Under the pieces are notes generated by a model. The model did not search any database. It saw nothing but the letters and a program-made list of their open reading frames with translations, and had not been told where the DNA came from. From Chondrus crispus (taxonomy: Eukaryota; Rhodophyta; Florideophyceae; Gigartinales; Gigartinaceae): 64,000 nucleotides of DNA. Position 1 is the stretch's first letter, and the number at the start of each line of letters is the position of its first letter. Location: NCBI RefSeq assembly GCF_000350225.1, contig NW_005179058.1, positions 186,001-250,000 on the forward strand. The letters run 5' to 3'. The translations under genes and the position numbers were made by a program. Shown here piece after piece: positions 21,086 through 31,462 of this stretch.

Positions 21086-21088
21086 TTA

Positions 21089-22841
21089 CTGTTGGGCATC
21101 TTCGTCGGCCGCGTCCCCGTCTTGGACAGGTGTCTAACAGCAATGCAAGGTATGATAACGTGTGTTCACCGAGAAACCCCTGCATTACTCACTCGTGGAA
21201 TTACTCAATTCGGCACTATTGCGCGAGTCCTCTCTGTAATTTCAATTTCGGTTTCTTTGCATTTTAGTTGCAGAATTGCGGTGGCGTAATATATCTCTAA
21301 TAGAGTTGCGACGCAAAATGAGGCGAGTGTGAGTGATGGAAGACTTGCGTAGTCATTGGTTATGATCAATGTGAACTTCACATTGTGAAGGGATTGAGGG
21401 AGGTGATTGTGAGTGCCAAGTAGTAACTTATTGGGATCTCACTCGACATCCTCACCCTCAGCGGCCTCCATCCGTCTCTCATGGTGGACAGGCAACCGTC
21501 TATTATGCCAATGCGCAGGGCGCTCGCCCATGTATTGCACTTGCGGTCTGGCCTCGCTGCCGGTCCCGGGAACTCAGACACACTTTCAGTGTGCGCTCGC
21601 CCTTCTGCGTCCGTATAGAACCTAGACGTGTCTGAGCACGCACAGTGGGCCGTACATGACGAGCAGACCCTGCAGGATATCCACCTGGTGCAACCCCTCT
21701 CCTGACACGGTCACACACAATCCTCGTCCTCTCCTCGGCATCTGTCTGGGCACCGAAGCCCTTGCGAAGATAGGCGGCAGACTTTACTCCCTTCACCTCT
21801 TCTAAAATAGTGTGGCTGACTCTGATGTTTGTCGCCAGCCGTGTTAAGTTACTGTGGTTAGATTGGTTTACAGTTAAATTTACAGTACTGTCATGGCTTT
21901 CACTGTGGCCAGGAGTGGTCACAAGTTGTGACAGTCTGTAACTTACAGTACTGCAGTGCAAGGGTACAATATGTATGCGTCCTGTACAGTACTGTATGTT
22001 GGTGTGAGAAACGATCTGGGGAAAGGGGGTGCCGGACAATCGGGGGTTACTCCAATGGGAGGATGAACGCAGGTGACTGCAATTGGCGGTGCAAGTGCTG
22101 TACAGCAGCTGCGCAGTGAGAGAGGAGAGCGGCCAAGAATAGAGAATTGAACAAACTTTTTCGTAGCTGTGTGTCATGGCGACACGTCGTCCTCTGACAG
22201 ATCTTACAGCAAGGTTGCCGCAGGGCGAGCCAATGGCTATCCCTTCGACGCGCTTACAGAGGGCTCGCGGAAAACAAGATACTGTATATACTTTTGAAAG
22301 ATTTGAAAAATAAACGTGTCCAAATGTCAGCCTACCGCCTGATGTAATGCCGCAAAACGGTCCATTTCAGAAGCTTAACATCCCCGCAGCAAACACGTCG
22401 CCACGTGTACTGCGCCACCCTTCCACACGTCCCTCCCGCGGGTCCGCTCGGTCCTTCCGCACTTTCCGTCTCCTAAAAATCCCACTAACACCACACCCAC
22501 GGTCCGGCACCCCGAAGCAAAACGCTCCACGCCGACACCATAGACGCATTGCAAACTCATCTCTTCGCCACCTCACTCCAGCCATCCCCAGCCCCGTTTC
22601 CCCCCCCAGCCCCCCCCCCCCCCCTTCCCCCTCGCCCCCCCTCCCCCGCGAAATCTTCTCCGGCAAGTCGCTCTCTGCCTTCTCCTTGTTTCCACCAATT
22701 CATTTTCCTCTCGCGAGGTCCTCGTCTGCATTCGAGTCAAACGCCCCCGGTCAACGAACGCACTAGCCGTTTCGCAGTCATCGTCGTCCGCTCCAGGGCG
22801 AGTATTTAATTCTCGTCATTCCTTTTCCTTTACTTTTCTCA
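21089..22841. other. Intergenic region upstream of the SAPS gene
   Basis: 1.75 kb without a supported long gene. It is rich in TACAGTACTGTA-type motifs at 21880-21995. A 45-codon ATG frame (22176-22313, MATRRPLTDLTARL...) is the only tidy short ORF; I cannot assign it. A C-only run lies near 22600-22630. The last 100 bases are the pyrimidine-rich leader of the next gene. Confidence 0.5.
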
Positions 22842-25736
22842 ATGAGTTTCTTTCGAAGTGACCAGACCAACTCGCCCCTCAACGATCTTCTTTCCCGATG
22901 GGAAGCCGCAATCCCCAATTCCGTCGCCTCCTCCTCCGACGACTCCTCCACCGCATCCACACCGCCTGTCCCATCCTCCACCGCGTCTAAACCATCATCC
23001 ACAGACACCCCTTCCCCGGAGCCTCCAACCCTTGATCAATTTCTCGCAGAAGAAGATACCCCCCGCGAGCTTCGCAGCGAAAACAAGCGTCTCATCGCCT
23101 ACATCGCCCATCCTCACACCTTAGGTCAGCTCATGCACCGCGCGTTTATCGTCCCCGCCCAAATCGCCGCAGTCGCCCCCAACTTCGAACCCAGGCCCAT
23201 CCCGGGCTCTCTCAGTACCGGCTTTGCCAAGCCCGACCCGCAGCTCGATGATACTGATCGTCAATTCAATCTCGCCTACATCGCTTCCGAATTACTGGCA
23301 ACGGACAACAAGATCATCGCCGATTCCATCCTAGACCATGACGACATTTTAGCAACCGCCTTCGCCGTCGTTGAGGAGACAGATCGCGGAAAGCTTGACA
23401 CCGTCCTTGCAATCCACTTTTCAAAGCTCCTTATCAGCCTCTTGAAAAGCCACAACGCTCGCGCCATTGAACATCTTGCGGAAAGAGGCCCCAAGTTTAT
23501 CAACGGCATTCTAAAACACATGGACTGCGGGCCTATCGCGGATCTTGTTGTCCGCATGCTTGAAGGGCCGGATACTGAACAGTCCGCCTATAGTGCAAAC
23601 TGCAAGAAGAGACCTGCCGGCCAGGCTTTAGATCTCCTATCTAATGCTGATATCTTGGGTGGCCTCGCCGAATGCTTTGTCCGCGCTTCAAACGACACAC
23701 CGGAGACTGCCGAGGGCCCCGCTGACGATGCCACGTTTGCGCCAGAGGATGACACTCATGACACTGCACAAAGTTCTTATGAGCGCCAGGGAAGACAGCG
23801 TCGATTGCGGGAGGAGACAATGTCTAATGTAACCTCTACGATTCTTGGACTTGCGGAACGACTTTTGCAATTGCCGGATCTTAACTGTACAATTCCACCC
23901 AAGCTTAGTCCATATCACAATCCAGTTGTCGTTTCGCGATTGCTCGATGCCGGTCTCTACGCGAGCTGCAACGGTAAAACGGAGAAGGAGTTGTCGGATG
24001 AGGCCAAAGTCATGGCATCGAGTGAAGAAAGAGTGGAGGCGTTTAGCCTGCGAAGTAATTCTGCGTTGCTGCATAGTTTGGGGCTGGCAGCTAATCTCAT
24101 GACTACTCGAGCGAATGTCGTGAGGGACGAGGATGAACCGTTCACTCCATGTGTCCGGGGCATACCGGGACGACCGCTATACTCTGGCCATGGAATAGGG
24201 CCTGGGGGCACGGCGAACAAGAACATGGATCGCCCCAAACTACCGCCCCCTGACGATGCGACCGAGGAGGAACTCAAACTGCTGACGGATCACACAAAGA
24301 AGAAGCCTGGAGATGCTATTGTTGAAACCGCATCCCTTGAAGCCGACCTTGCGATTCGATTCTCACGACTTTCCGAAATGTTTGGGAATGGCGACGAGCT
24401 GGACGGTAACGGCACGTTACGTCCTTTGGGGTCTTTGCGCTTGAAGCTGGCAGAATTCTTCACGGCTTGCATGAAGAAAGCGACTCAAGATACAGTTCAG
24501 CAGATATCTGATCTTGGCGTCCCCAAGAAGCTACTTGAATTGTTTAGCAAATATCAATGGAGCTCAATGTTACATGGTGTGATAACGAAATCAGTTAGTG
24601 CCGCATTCAGTGGGGATGAAGATGGGCGACCTAGTCGTTCAGCTTGGTTCGCGGCAGGTTTAATTCCATGGCTAATTGCTTCATGGTCGAAGAATGCAAA
24701 ACAGGGGAATGAATCTATACGAACGAGAGCAGGCTACATGGGACACTTAATTAGGATTGGGACCTCACTTATGGCATATATTGAAGAGAGCAAGGAAGAA
24801 ACAAACGCAGAGTTGCCCAACGAGGACGATCTAGAGGCTTTTAAAGTCTTTGCAGATCAAATCCTCGGACCGGCGCACAACCGGGAATCAATGCCTCTTT
24901 GTGGGGACTTGAATGACGCTGACGAGGACGAAGGAGAAGAAGCTACAGACGTCCTGGAAATGGGAGGAATGTCATTTGTGGAGAATCCCACCAATAGCAC
25001 TCCAGATGTACCAATGCAGTTTGGCTACAGTAAGTCTAGTGATAACGACTCGGAAGATGAAGATGAAATCAAGCCAGTGGACGTCGATGATCTTGATCAC
25101 TTTGGAGCAGATGACGATGATGTACAGGAGGTGAAACCCCTTGTCGATCATGACATTCCGCTTGCCCTGCGAGAACAATTGTCAAGAGCTGAAGACAGTG
25201 AAACGATTAAGCAAGTAGCTGTTGAGGCCTTGGCGCAGCCCTCTAGAATACCCACAATTCCGACGAGTGAGACAAATGACCTTCGAAGTCGGACGCAAGC
25301 GGTCGAGCAAAACAGTATTCCAATGGATGATCTCAGCGGCGTGATAGATTCCGTGGACTCATCCTCAGAGGATGAAGGTTCTTACGTGGCCTTTGTGGAT
25401 GACCAAAAGGAAGAAGAAACGGCTCAGGTCTTGTCTGGTGTTGGCAATCTCAGAATATCCGAATCCGGAGCAGGAACATCTCTAGACGGTATTGTAACAG
25501 AAATTGAGGAACCGGATCCAATTTTACCAACAAACGACACTGGCGAGCATTTGCAATCTTTGGCGGACAACATCATCACTGCACCAGACGATGCTGAGAA
25601 TTCGTCAGATGAAGAATATGAGGCTTGGGAAGACCCAGCAAGAGTATCTACTAGCACAAACGCAGCCTTGGGCGTCGGGTCAAAAGCAGAAGAAGTGGAA
25701 AAGCCCGAGTCAGATAGACCGAAATCCGTAGCATAG
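22842..25736 (+). CDS. SAPS-domain regulatory subunit of Sit4/PP6 phosphatase, 964 aa
   Basis: SAPS proteins bind the catalytic subunit of Sit4/PP6-type Ser/Thr phosphatases and direct it to substrates. The N-terminus has the diagnostic start of the domain: PPTLDQFLAEEDTPRELRSE, then NKRLIAYIAHPHTLGQLMHR. Helical repeats follow, such as RQFNLAYIASELLATDNKII and LAIHFSKLLISLLKSHNA, through about residue 680. Residues about 690-960 are acidic and low-complexity (DADEDEGEEATDVLEMGG, DDDDVQEVKPL), as in the C-terminal tails of this family. A Ser/Pro/Thr-rich insert (residues 30-60) interrupts the N-terminus. The gene is intronless, starts at the first ATG, and converges on BRCA2 with 182 bases between the stops. 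Confidence 0.88.
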   Translation: MSFFRSDQTNSPLNDLLSRWEAAIPNSVASSSDDSSTASTPPVPSSTASKPSSTDTPSPEPPTLDQFLAEEDTPRELRSENKRLIAYIAHPHTLGQLMHRAFIVPAQIAAVAPNFEPRPIPGSLSTGFAKPDPQLDDTDRQFNLAYIASELLATDNKIIADSILDHDDILATAFAVVEETDRGKLDTVLAIHFSKLLISLLKSHNARAIEHLAERGPKFINGILKHMDCGPIADLVVRMLEGPDTEQSAYSANCKKRPAGQALDLLSNADILGGLAECFVRASNDTPETAEGPADDATFAPEDDTHDTAQSSYERQGRQRRLREETMSNVTSTILGLAERLLQLPDLNCTIPPKLSPYHNPVVVSRLLDAGLYASCNGKTEKELSDEAKVMASSEERVEAFSLRSNSALLHSLGLAANLMTTRANVVRDEDEPFTPCVRGIPGRPLYSGHGIGPGGTANKNMDRPKLPPPDDATEEELKLLTDHTKKKPGDAIVETASLEADLAIRFSRLSEMFGNGDELDGNGTLRPLGSLRLKLAEFFTACMKKATQDTVQQISDLGVPKKLLELFSKYQWSSMLHGVITKSVSAAFSGDEDGRPSRSAWFAAGLIPWLIASWSKNAKQGNESIRTRAGYMGHLIRIGTSLMAYIEESKEETNAELPNEDDLEAFKVFADQILGPAHNRESMPLCGDLNDADEDEGEEATDVLEMGGMSFVENPTNSTPDVPMQFGYSKSSDNDSEDEDEIKPVDVDDLDHFGADDDDVQEVKPLVDHDIPLALREQLSRAEDSETIKQVAVEALAQPSRIPTIPTSETNDLRSRTQAVEQNSIPMDDLSGVIDSVDSSSEDEGSYVAFVDDQKEEETAQVLSGVGNLRISESGAGTSLDGIVTEIEEPDPILPTNDTGEHLQSLADNIITAPDDAENSSDEEYEAWEDPARVSTSTNAALGVGSKAEEVEKPESDRPKSVA

Positions 25737-25918
25737 CTAATGACAAAAAGAACATACGCGCTTCGAGGGGTCTTTTTTCTTCGAGACTCCATTCAACAAT
25801 ATGTATAGCTAATGAAGTGTCATCAACTGTGAAATCAAGGTTGACGTATTGCTTTTGTTTTTGCGATCCATAGTTGTTGCAGTCGGATCTACCGCCACGA
25901 CGACTCATTACGGACTAC

Positions 25919-28900
25919 CTACGATTCTTGAGTACTCGTAAAGTATGCCCCAATGCTCCCTCGCACCCCTGACGCGAAAGAAACAACGGCTTCCCTCAGA
26001 ACCTCCAGCTCTGCTTGTTTTCCAGAGATTTGTCCTTCGACTTTCATTGCGACTTGTTTAAGAATCCCAGGGGCTCTCTTCCGGTGAAGGGCTTGGTAGG
26101 AGATAAACGAGGTTCGGATGGTTGCTTTAGCGTGAACGAGGTCGTGCTTTCCACTGATTGCTTGATACTGAACATTTTGGAGGGCAATTACTGGAAATTT
26201 GCGCCCGTATCGTGTTGTTCGGAGAGTCTTCGGCAGGAAGTTCACGTCAGCGCCAGCCAGCTCAAGTGCCAAAACGCAAATTTCGCTTCTAAGTTCGTCC
26301 GCAAAATATGCAAACCGCCTATCTCCAGCATCCGTAGGGCTAGAAACATGTAAGGCGATGAAAGCACCATCGAACTCCATCCCGGCTACTTGTGTGCCAG
26401 ACTGAAGATCTACGATGGAACAAATACTCCGCGGATACTGCGAATACAGGTTCGAAAACGTGATCCTTCGGGGAATTATGACCCCGTCTGGCTTTGCAGT
26501 CCATCTGGACTTCTTCGGCCATAGATTGGCGAAAAGGATAACTTGCCCTTCTCCCCTCAAATTTGCTTGAACGTCTTCGGTGGAGTTGTAAATTCGAACT
26601 AGCTTCCTGGCGGATTGATCAAGCGGATCATCAGCAATGCCACATATCAGCACTTCGTTCACGCTACTTACTGACCGCCTTTGTACTTCAATCTCGTCTC
26701 CATGACCTCCACACACTTTAGTACGCTTTCCTTCGGCAGCAGCGGGCAGTCTTTGTCTCCAGATCTCTTCATGTGTAGATCTGGCTTCGAATTCAGCATC
26801 CTCCCGGCGGAAAACATATTCTAGGGCATTGTCCTGCTCATTCGCGTGGCCTCGATCAACTCTCTCCATATAGAAAAGTGGGTACGAGCGCAAAATAACC
26901 GCGTATGTAGCTGGGCATTGACCACCATCGTCTCTTACCCACTTTAAAGAGTTGCTGCATAATGGAGCGCGCTGGATACCGAGACGCGCAGCTGTGCTAC
27001 TTTTGCGCTTCCGCACATTGTTTGTACAAATTCGAAGTACACTGGAGCAGAGCTCATCACCGTCCCCGCAAAACAATTCACGCCTCGTAGAAGTAGATTG
27101 CAAACGAGCACCGGCCACATGAATTTTCTCCCCTATGCGGAGCTTTCCCCTCAACACGCGCCCCTCTAGGATTGGATCAAGAACCGCACGGGCAAGATAC
27201 CAACCATCCGAAAGGGTCAGAAGCAGTCGTTTCTGTGCATCTTCTTCAATATCTGCTATCACAAGAACCACATGTGACGCTGGAGCGGAATCGCGTCGCA
27301 TCATTCGAAGAAGATGCGGCTGGCGATTCCCATGCCATTCAATGGAGAATCTGCGCAAGAATTCGCGGATGACGTTTGCCACAGTGAGAAAACGGTGTCC
27401 CCATTTGCAGGTGAGGTCTAGTCGCCCGAGCTTCCATACAGAAAGACCGTAGGTGAGTTTGGTCCAAGCCACGCTACCAACGCATGGAGCAGGTTCCTGC
27501 GACACACCTGGGTAAAGGGAGGTCATCCAATCAATGCAGTCATCGACTCGGAACTCATCCACCGAGTCTAGGTGAAGAGTCGTTGTTATCTCTGCTGGGA
27601 GGCACGAGATGCACCCGAATGAGCTTTTTTGAAAGGAAAAGTCAAGGCAGCGTTTTAGACAGCCCGGTTGCACCAAAAAGTTGAGAGAGCCACACTGCGC
27701 AGCGGGTACGTGTTGGCTCCCCTCGTGGTGATGACGCTGCCGGCACTCAAATCTTCCGGACTTCAGCAATCGTGGAATGGCAACATTTGGGACCGCCCGG
27801 CATGTTCGCTTGCTTGCCTCGATCAGTTGTTCTGGTCGTTTCCCTGTTCGCAAAAGTTGGCGCGGGCGCTTGAAAGGCGTTGTCTTCATACCCTTACGCG
27901 ACTTTCCTCGCTCCCGAATTTTGCGGTTGGCAGAATCACCTTGCCCAAGAACTACATGACTTTGCATTCCCTTTCCAGATCCTGTTGGCACCTGTTCAAT
28001 TCGCGTAGCGAATTTAAGAACATGTTGGGGGGTGTTCAAATGAGTTTTGTCCAGACCGTGGGAGGAGCCGAGCTGAGCATTGTTTCCTTTGCTCACTGGA
28101 GTTCGCGGCTGCACTGGAACCGTTTTGCCTATTCCTGTGGTGAACAAGGGCACCGTCAATTCCACTTTCTTACCTGATTCAGTCGTAAACAGTGGTGGGA
28201 AGTCCACTGCTTTTCCTGACGCTGCTGCGAGTATCAAGGGTGCGCCAACCTTCTTTCCAGCTCCCGTTGTAAACATCGGTGGCACGTCCACTTTCTTTCC
28301 TGACCCTGTCGTGAACATCCGTGGTACGTCCACTTTCTTTCCTGACCCTGTCGTGAACATCGGTGGTACGTCCATTTTTTTTCCTGACCCTGTCGTGAAC
28401 ATCGGTGATACGTCCACTTTCTTTCCCGACCCTGTCGTGAACATCGGTGGTACGTCCAACTTTTTTCCAGATCCTGTCATGAACAACGGTGGCAGGTCTG
28501 CTTTCTTTCCAGATCTAGCCTGAACAAATGGAGGTATATTCACTTTCTTTCCAGCCCCAGTCGTAAATAGCGGTGGTATATCTACGGTCTTTTCTGGGCC
28601 TGTAGTGCTCAGCGGGGGTATGAGCTTTGTCCTTCCCGATCCAGTGGTAAACAGCGATGGAAAATTATCAACGTTCGCTCCTCGGGCGCTGTGTTTTGCA
28701 GTCATCTGCGTGTACCCATGAAAAGGGTCCCGTTCGCGCCCAGGTGAGGACGGACAATGTACATGCTCTTCGCCAGAGTCATGATGAACTGTTTCGTTTG
28801 AAGTCAATCTGTCCTCGTTCCCTGGTACCTTTTTGTCGTCGTGTCTCCAAGCCAGTGACGCCACGGGAGAACCGTCTTTGTGCGAAACATCAACGTTATG

Positions 28901-29872
28901 TGATGAAAGCTTCGCAGACTTCCCGCTCGTGGTTTGGTCTTCGACCGGTTTCTCAGACGCCTTCGGCGGTGCGGGCGAGTAAAGGTTGAGCGGGATGGGG
29001 GTTACCGTGCTCATATTGGACAGGCGCCTTCTAGTCCATGCGGGGCTGCTGTCAGTTTTTCCGGGCACAAAGCGACCTTGTGAACACAAATCCATTCGTC
29101 CATACTGTCCTAAGGTCGATTCCCTTTTCAGCCTCGTGCTCTCAGCCTCCTCGTGGTGAGGTGAGGTCACGCTTGCCGGCGAAGCATCGTGAACATCAAG
29201 ATTCAATTTCTCCGTCGAGTTTTGTACAGCCCTGAGCTCGCGTTCCGTTTCAGGGTCGATGAATCTGAGACCAGAGCTACCCGGCGTATCCGGACTCATA
29301 CCGAGACATTTCTGAGCGCGACGAATTTCAGACGTAGTGATCATGAGCGGCGTGCATGATGCTTCTTCGCTTCTCTTCGATGCACAGCTCAGGTTTCCTT
29401 TGTCAGGTGTGGAACCGGCTTGGTCCATGGCTGTCAGTAATGAGCGGGCGACGAAGGCGGATGGGGCGACGGGCAAGCTTCGTTGCGACTGAGTGCCGTG
29501 ATTGGGCTTCGGTCGACAAGGAGGGGAGTCGCGAATTGGATCAGAGCTCTCTAGACGGGGGCGTTCGTTTGTCGGGGAGATGGCTTCCGACCCGAAAGAC
29601 AGTACGGCGGCGTCTTCGACATCTTCGGTGTTATCTGGCTGTTGTGCCATGGCGTAATTATGTTGCAATGGCCTGCAAACTGCGTTCATTGCCGGCGGGA
29701 ACTCTGCAATGTCTTCGGAAGTCGATTGCGACGGGTTGGAAGTCTTTTCGACACGGGAGATGCGGAAGACGCCTGATGAAAGGAGAGTCATCTCCGTGTC
29801 GGAAGGCATGAAAGTGAAGGAGGAGGCTTCCGCGGCGGCGGTCCATGCGGTCCTGCGACGCTTGCGCGGCAT
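25919..29872 (-). CDS. BRCA2: BRCA2 homologue with an array of minimal BRC-type repeats, 1317 aa
   Basis: BRCA2 loads RAD51 recombinase on single-stranded DNA. Residues 404-587 contain about 13 tandem units of 14 residues with the core FTTGSGKK, matching the FxTASGK core of BRC repeats that contact RAD51. The C-terminal half matches the BRCA2 DNA-binding region. A helical domain spans about 780-880 (YGLSVWKLGRLDLTCKWGHR). OB1 is at about 880-1000 (LSDGWYLARAVLDPILEGRV, LRIGEKIHVAGARL, ATYAVILRSYPLFYME). The OB2/OB3 part is at about 1090-1270 (FSNLYSQYPRSICSIVDLQS, EFDGAFIALHV, FAYFADELRS). No complete tower domain is obvious. At 1317 residues it is longer than the shortest protist BRCA2 and far shorter than the human one. 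One uninterrupted frame, ATG at 29872, no intron. Confidence 0.93.
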   Translation of the reverse strand: MPRKRRRTAWTAAAEASSFTFMPSDTEMTLLSSGVFRISRVEKTSNPSQSTSEDIAEFPPAMNAVCRPLQHNYAMAQQPDNTEDVEDAAVLSFGSEAISPTNERPRLESSDPIRDSPPCRPKPNHGTQSQRSLPVAPSAFVARSLLTAMDQAGSTPDKGNLSCASKRSEEASCTPLMITTSEIRRAQKCLGMSPDTPGSSGLRFIDPETERELRAVQNSTEKLNLDVHDASPASVTSPHHEEAESTRLKRESTLGQYGRMDLCSQGRFVPGKTDSSPAWTRRRLSNMSTVTPIPLNLYSPAPPKASEKPVEDQTTSGKSAKLSSHNVDVSHKDGSPVASLAWRHDDKKVPGNEDRLTSNETVHHDSGEEHVHCPSSPGRERDPFHGYTQMTAKHSARGANVDNFPSLFTTGSGRTKLIPPLSTTGPEKTVDIPPLFTTGAGKKVNIPPFVQARSGKKADLPPLFMTGSGKKLDVPPMFTTGSGKKVDVSPMFTTGSGKKMDVPPMFTTGSGKKVDVPRMFTTGSGKKVDVPPMFTTGAGKKVGAPLILAAASGKAVDFPPLFTTESGKKVELTVPLFTTGIGKTVPVQPRTPVSKGNNAQLGSSHGLDKTHLNTPQHVLKFATRIEQVPTGSGKGMQSHVVLGQGDSANRKIRERGKSRKGMKTTPFKRPRQLLRTGKRPEQLIEASKRTCRAVPNVAIPRLLKSGRFECRQRHHHEGSQHVPAAQCGSLNFLVQPGCLKRCLDFSFQKSSFGCISCLPAEITTTLHLDSVDEFRVDDCIDWMTSLYPGVSQEPAPCVGSVAWTKLTYGLSVWKLGRLDLTCKWGHRFLTVANVIREFLRRFSIEWHGNRQPHLLRMMRRDSAPASHVVLVIADIEEDAQKRLLLTLSDGWYLARAVLDPILEGRVLRGKLRIGEKIHVAGARLQSTSTRRELFCGDGDELCSSVLRICTNNVRKRKSSTAARLGIQRAPLCSNSLKWVRDDGGQCPATYAVILRSYPLFYMERVDRGHANEQDNALEYVFRREDAEFEARSTHEEIWRQRLPAAAEGKRTKVCGGHGDEIEVQRRSVSSVNEVLICGIADDPLDQSARKLVRIYNSTEDVQANLRGEGQVILFANLWPKKSRWTAKPDGVIIPRRITFSNLYSQYPRSICSIVDLQSGTQVAGMEFDGAFIALHVSSPTDAGDRRFAYFADELRSEICVLALELAGADVNFLPKTLRTTRYGRKFPVIALQNVQYQAISGKHDLVHAKATIRTSFISYQALHRKRAPGILKQVAMKVEGQISGKQAELEVLREAVVSFASGVRGSIGAYFTSTQES
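28112..28663 (-). repeat. BRC-type tandem repeat array (42-bp units)
   Basis: The units are 14 codons long, with consensus VPPMFTTGSGKKVD; one unit near the end is 16 codons. Units around 28280-28500 are almost identical at DNA level, while those at both ends have drifted (IPPFVQARSGKKAD, APLILAAASGKAVD). This gradient is typical of a tandem array that expands in the middle. Confidence 0.9.
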
Positions 29873-31462
29873 CGCTAAAGCAGGAGGTGAAGTGGTGCGG
29901 ATTGCAGGGTGCTTCGGTCGGGTCCGGGAAGAGGGTGTGCGATGAGTCTATAAGTTGCGATATTGAATTCAGAGATTGGCGGGAAAATTTAAACATTGAG
30001 GAATTCGATTCGGTGAAGGGGGGGAAAAGTTGAGATTGAAATTGCAGTGCCTTTCATTGTACAGATGTACACGTGGAGTTTCGGCAGTTGCTTTTCGTCC
30101 CTTTTTCTGCGTTTCGGTTGGCAATACTGGGCGATGCCGTGACAGGTGACAACTGCGACTCTCTCAGCCAGCCATGACCTAAGGAAGCCTTTGAATTCAA
30201 GACTACAGTACATGCCATGTACAGTAATCTTGAAGTCATGCACTACATGGAATAGAATGAGGTTTGAGGTTTGAGCTTTTCCTCGAGCTCTCTCATACCG
30301 CTACAGGCAACTCGTGGTAGCCGTTCACGCGTAACAAGAAATGGCGCTGTTGCCCTTTAAACGCGTCTTATCCTTAAATGGCATGTTTACGTTTGAAGTA
30401 GACAAAGTGTTGGGGCCACCAGTCTATGCATGCGAATGTGCCATATGCGGTATATGTTGCTCACATTGCAGAAGAGCGGTGGTGTCCTGCATGTTGATGA
30501 ATCCAAGGGCGGCAAAGCGTGGGGAGGCATGCGCACTAGCGATATGTAGGCAAAAAGGTCCAGCAACAGAGAAGCGCGATGGCCGGGTCCTCCCCCTGAG
30601 ACCCGGCTCCGTCAAGACAGTTCTGTTCCATGCCTTCATGTTTGCCGTCTTCACTGTCTGCCCGCAATGTATGTGTTCGAATTCATACTCCCGTTTGCTA
30701 CGCTCTCGTTGTCGGCCTTCCGTGTTACAGCACACTTCTGTTCGGCTTAGCCTATAAGCCCCCCGCATTCATCCCCCACAAATGCATGCATCACACTGAT
30801 GCCGGTACTGCCCTTTTCCTCAGCTTCAAGTCCTTTCATCTTTGCATGATGCATCGCGTTGCCCGCCGCTGCCCTTCAGGCCAAGCAGCAGCTCGCCGCC
30901 TATCGCTATGTTTGCAAAATACGTTCTGACGATTTTTCGCGCAAGTCTGTCCACTTTACTTGACTAGTGTCTAGACGTAACGCGTTAACGTTTCCTTGCT
31001 TCTTATCAGGTTTATGTGATTCCTTCAACAGAACCCTGAGGCTTACCCCTCTAGCTAGGATAGACACTAGCAGTGTGGCTTGAACGGGTACAGTACCAAC
31101 GGTACAGTATTGGATCATTGGTCCCGTTTAACTACTGTAGTCTCCATTCGGATCGGATCACATCTCGTGCATTGCTGTCGTTTCAGACTATTTCGCAGTG
31201 ATTGGGCGGCACATTTGCAATGTCGATTAGCATGACTTGGCATTCAATAGTTGGCTGTATTGGTGATGACGATCGTGTCCACACAATCTCGTCAAAACTA
31301 TGAGCGTCAAAGTGCTCCCATTCGTAAATACTGGCCGTTGACTACCGCTTTCGTCTCCTTCTTCTGCAACTCTAACTGAGCTGGGATTTCCGACCTCCCC
31401 CACACCACTTCACTACGCTGCGCTCCACCCCTCTCCTTCAACACAACCGCAACCACACCGAA
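29873..31462. other. Intergenic region between BRCA2 and aldolase
   Basis: 1.6 kb without a supported gene. It contains TACAGTA motifs near 30205-30230 and 31088-31112, and the sequence ACTAGTGTCTAGACG (30963-30977), shared with the repeat cluster at 32.8-34.7 kb. An open frame at 30341-30757 is Cys-rich but lacks recognisable structure. Confidence 0.5.

Noticed and set aside
21503..22177. 224-codon minus-strand frame
   Set aside because: It lacks domain structure and is filled with TACAGTA-type repeat sequence; probably non-coding.
22176..22313. 45-codon ATG frame (MATRRPLTDLTARL...)
   Set aside because: Short, without homology or splice partners I can support; kept only as a note in the spacer entry.
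28112..28663. Regular 42-bp repeats resembling a CRISPR array
   Set aside because: Units are contiguous without spacers, in frame, and encode BRC motifs; the genome is eukaryotic.
30341..30757. 138-codon Cys-rich plus-strand frame
   Set aside because: Composition looks random, an equally long frame overlaps on the other strand, and no family motif is seen.
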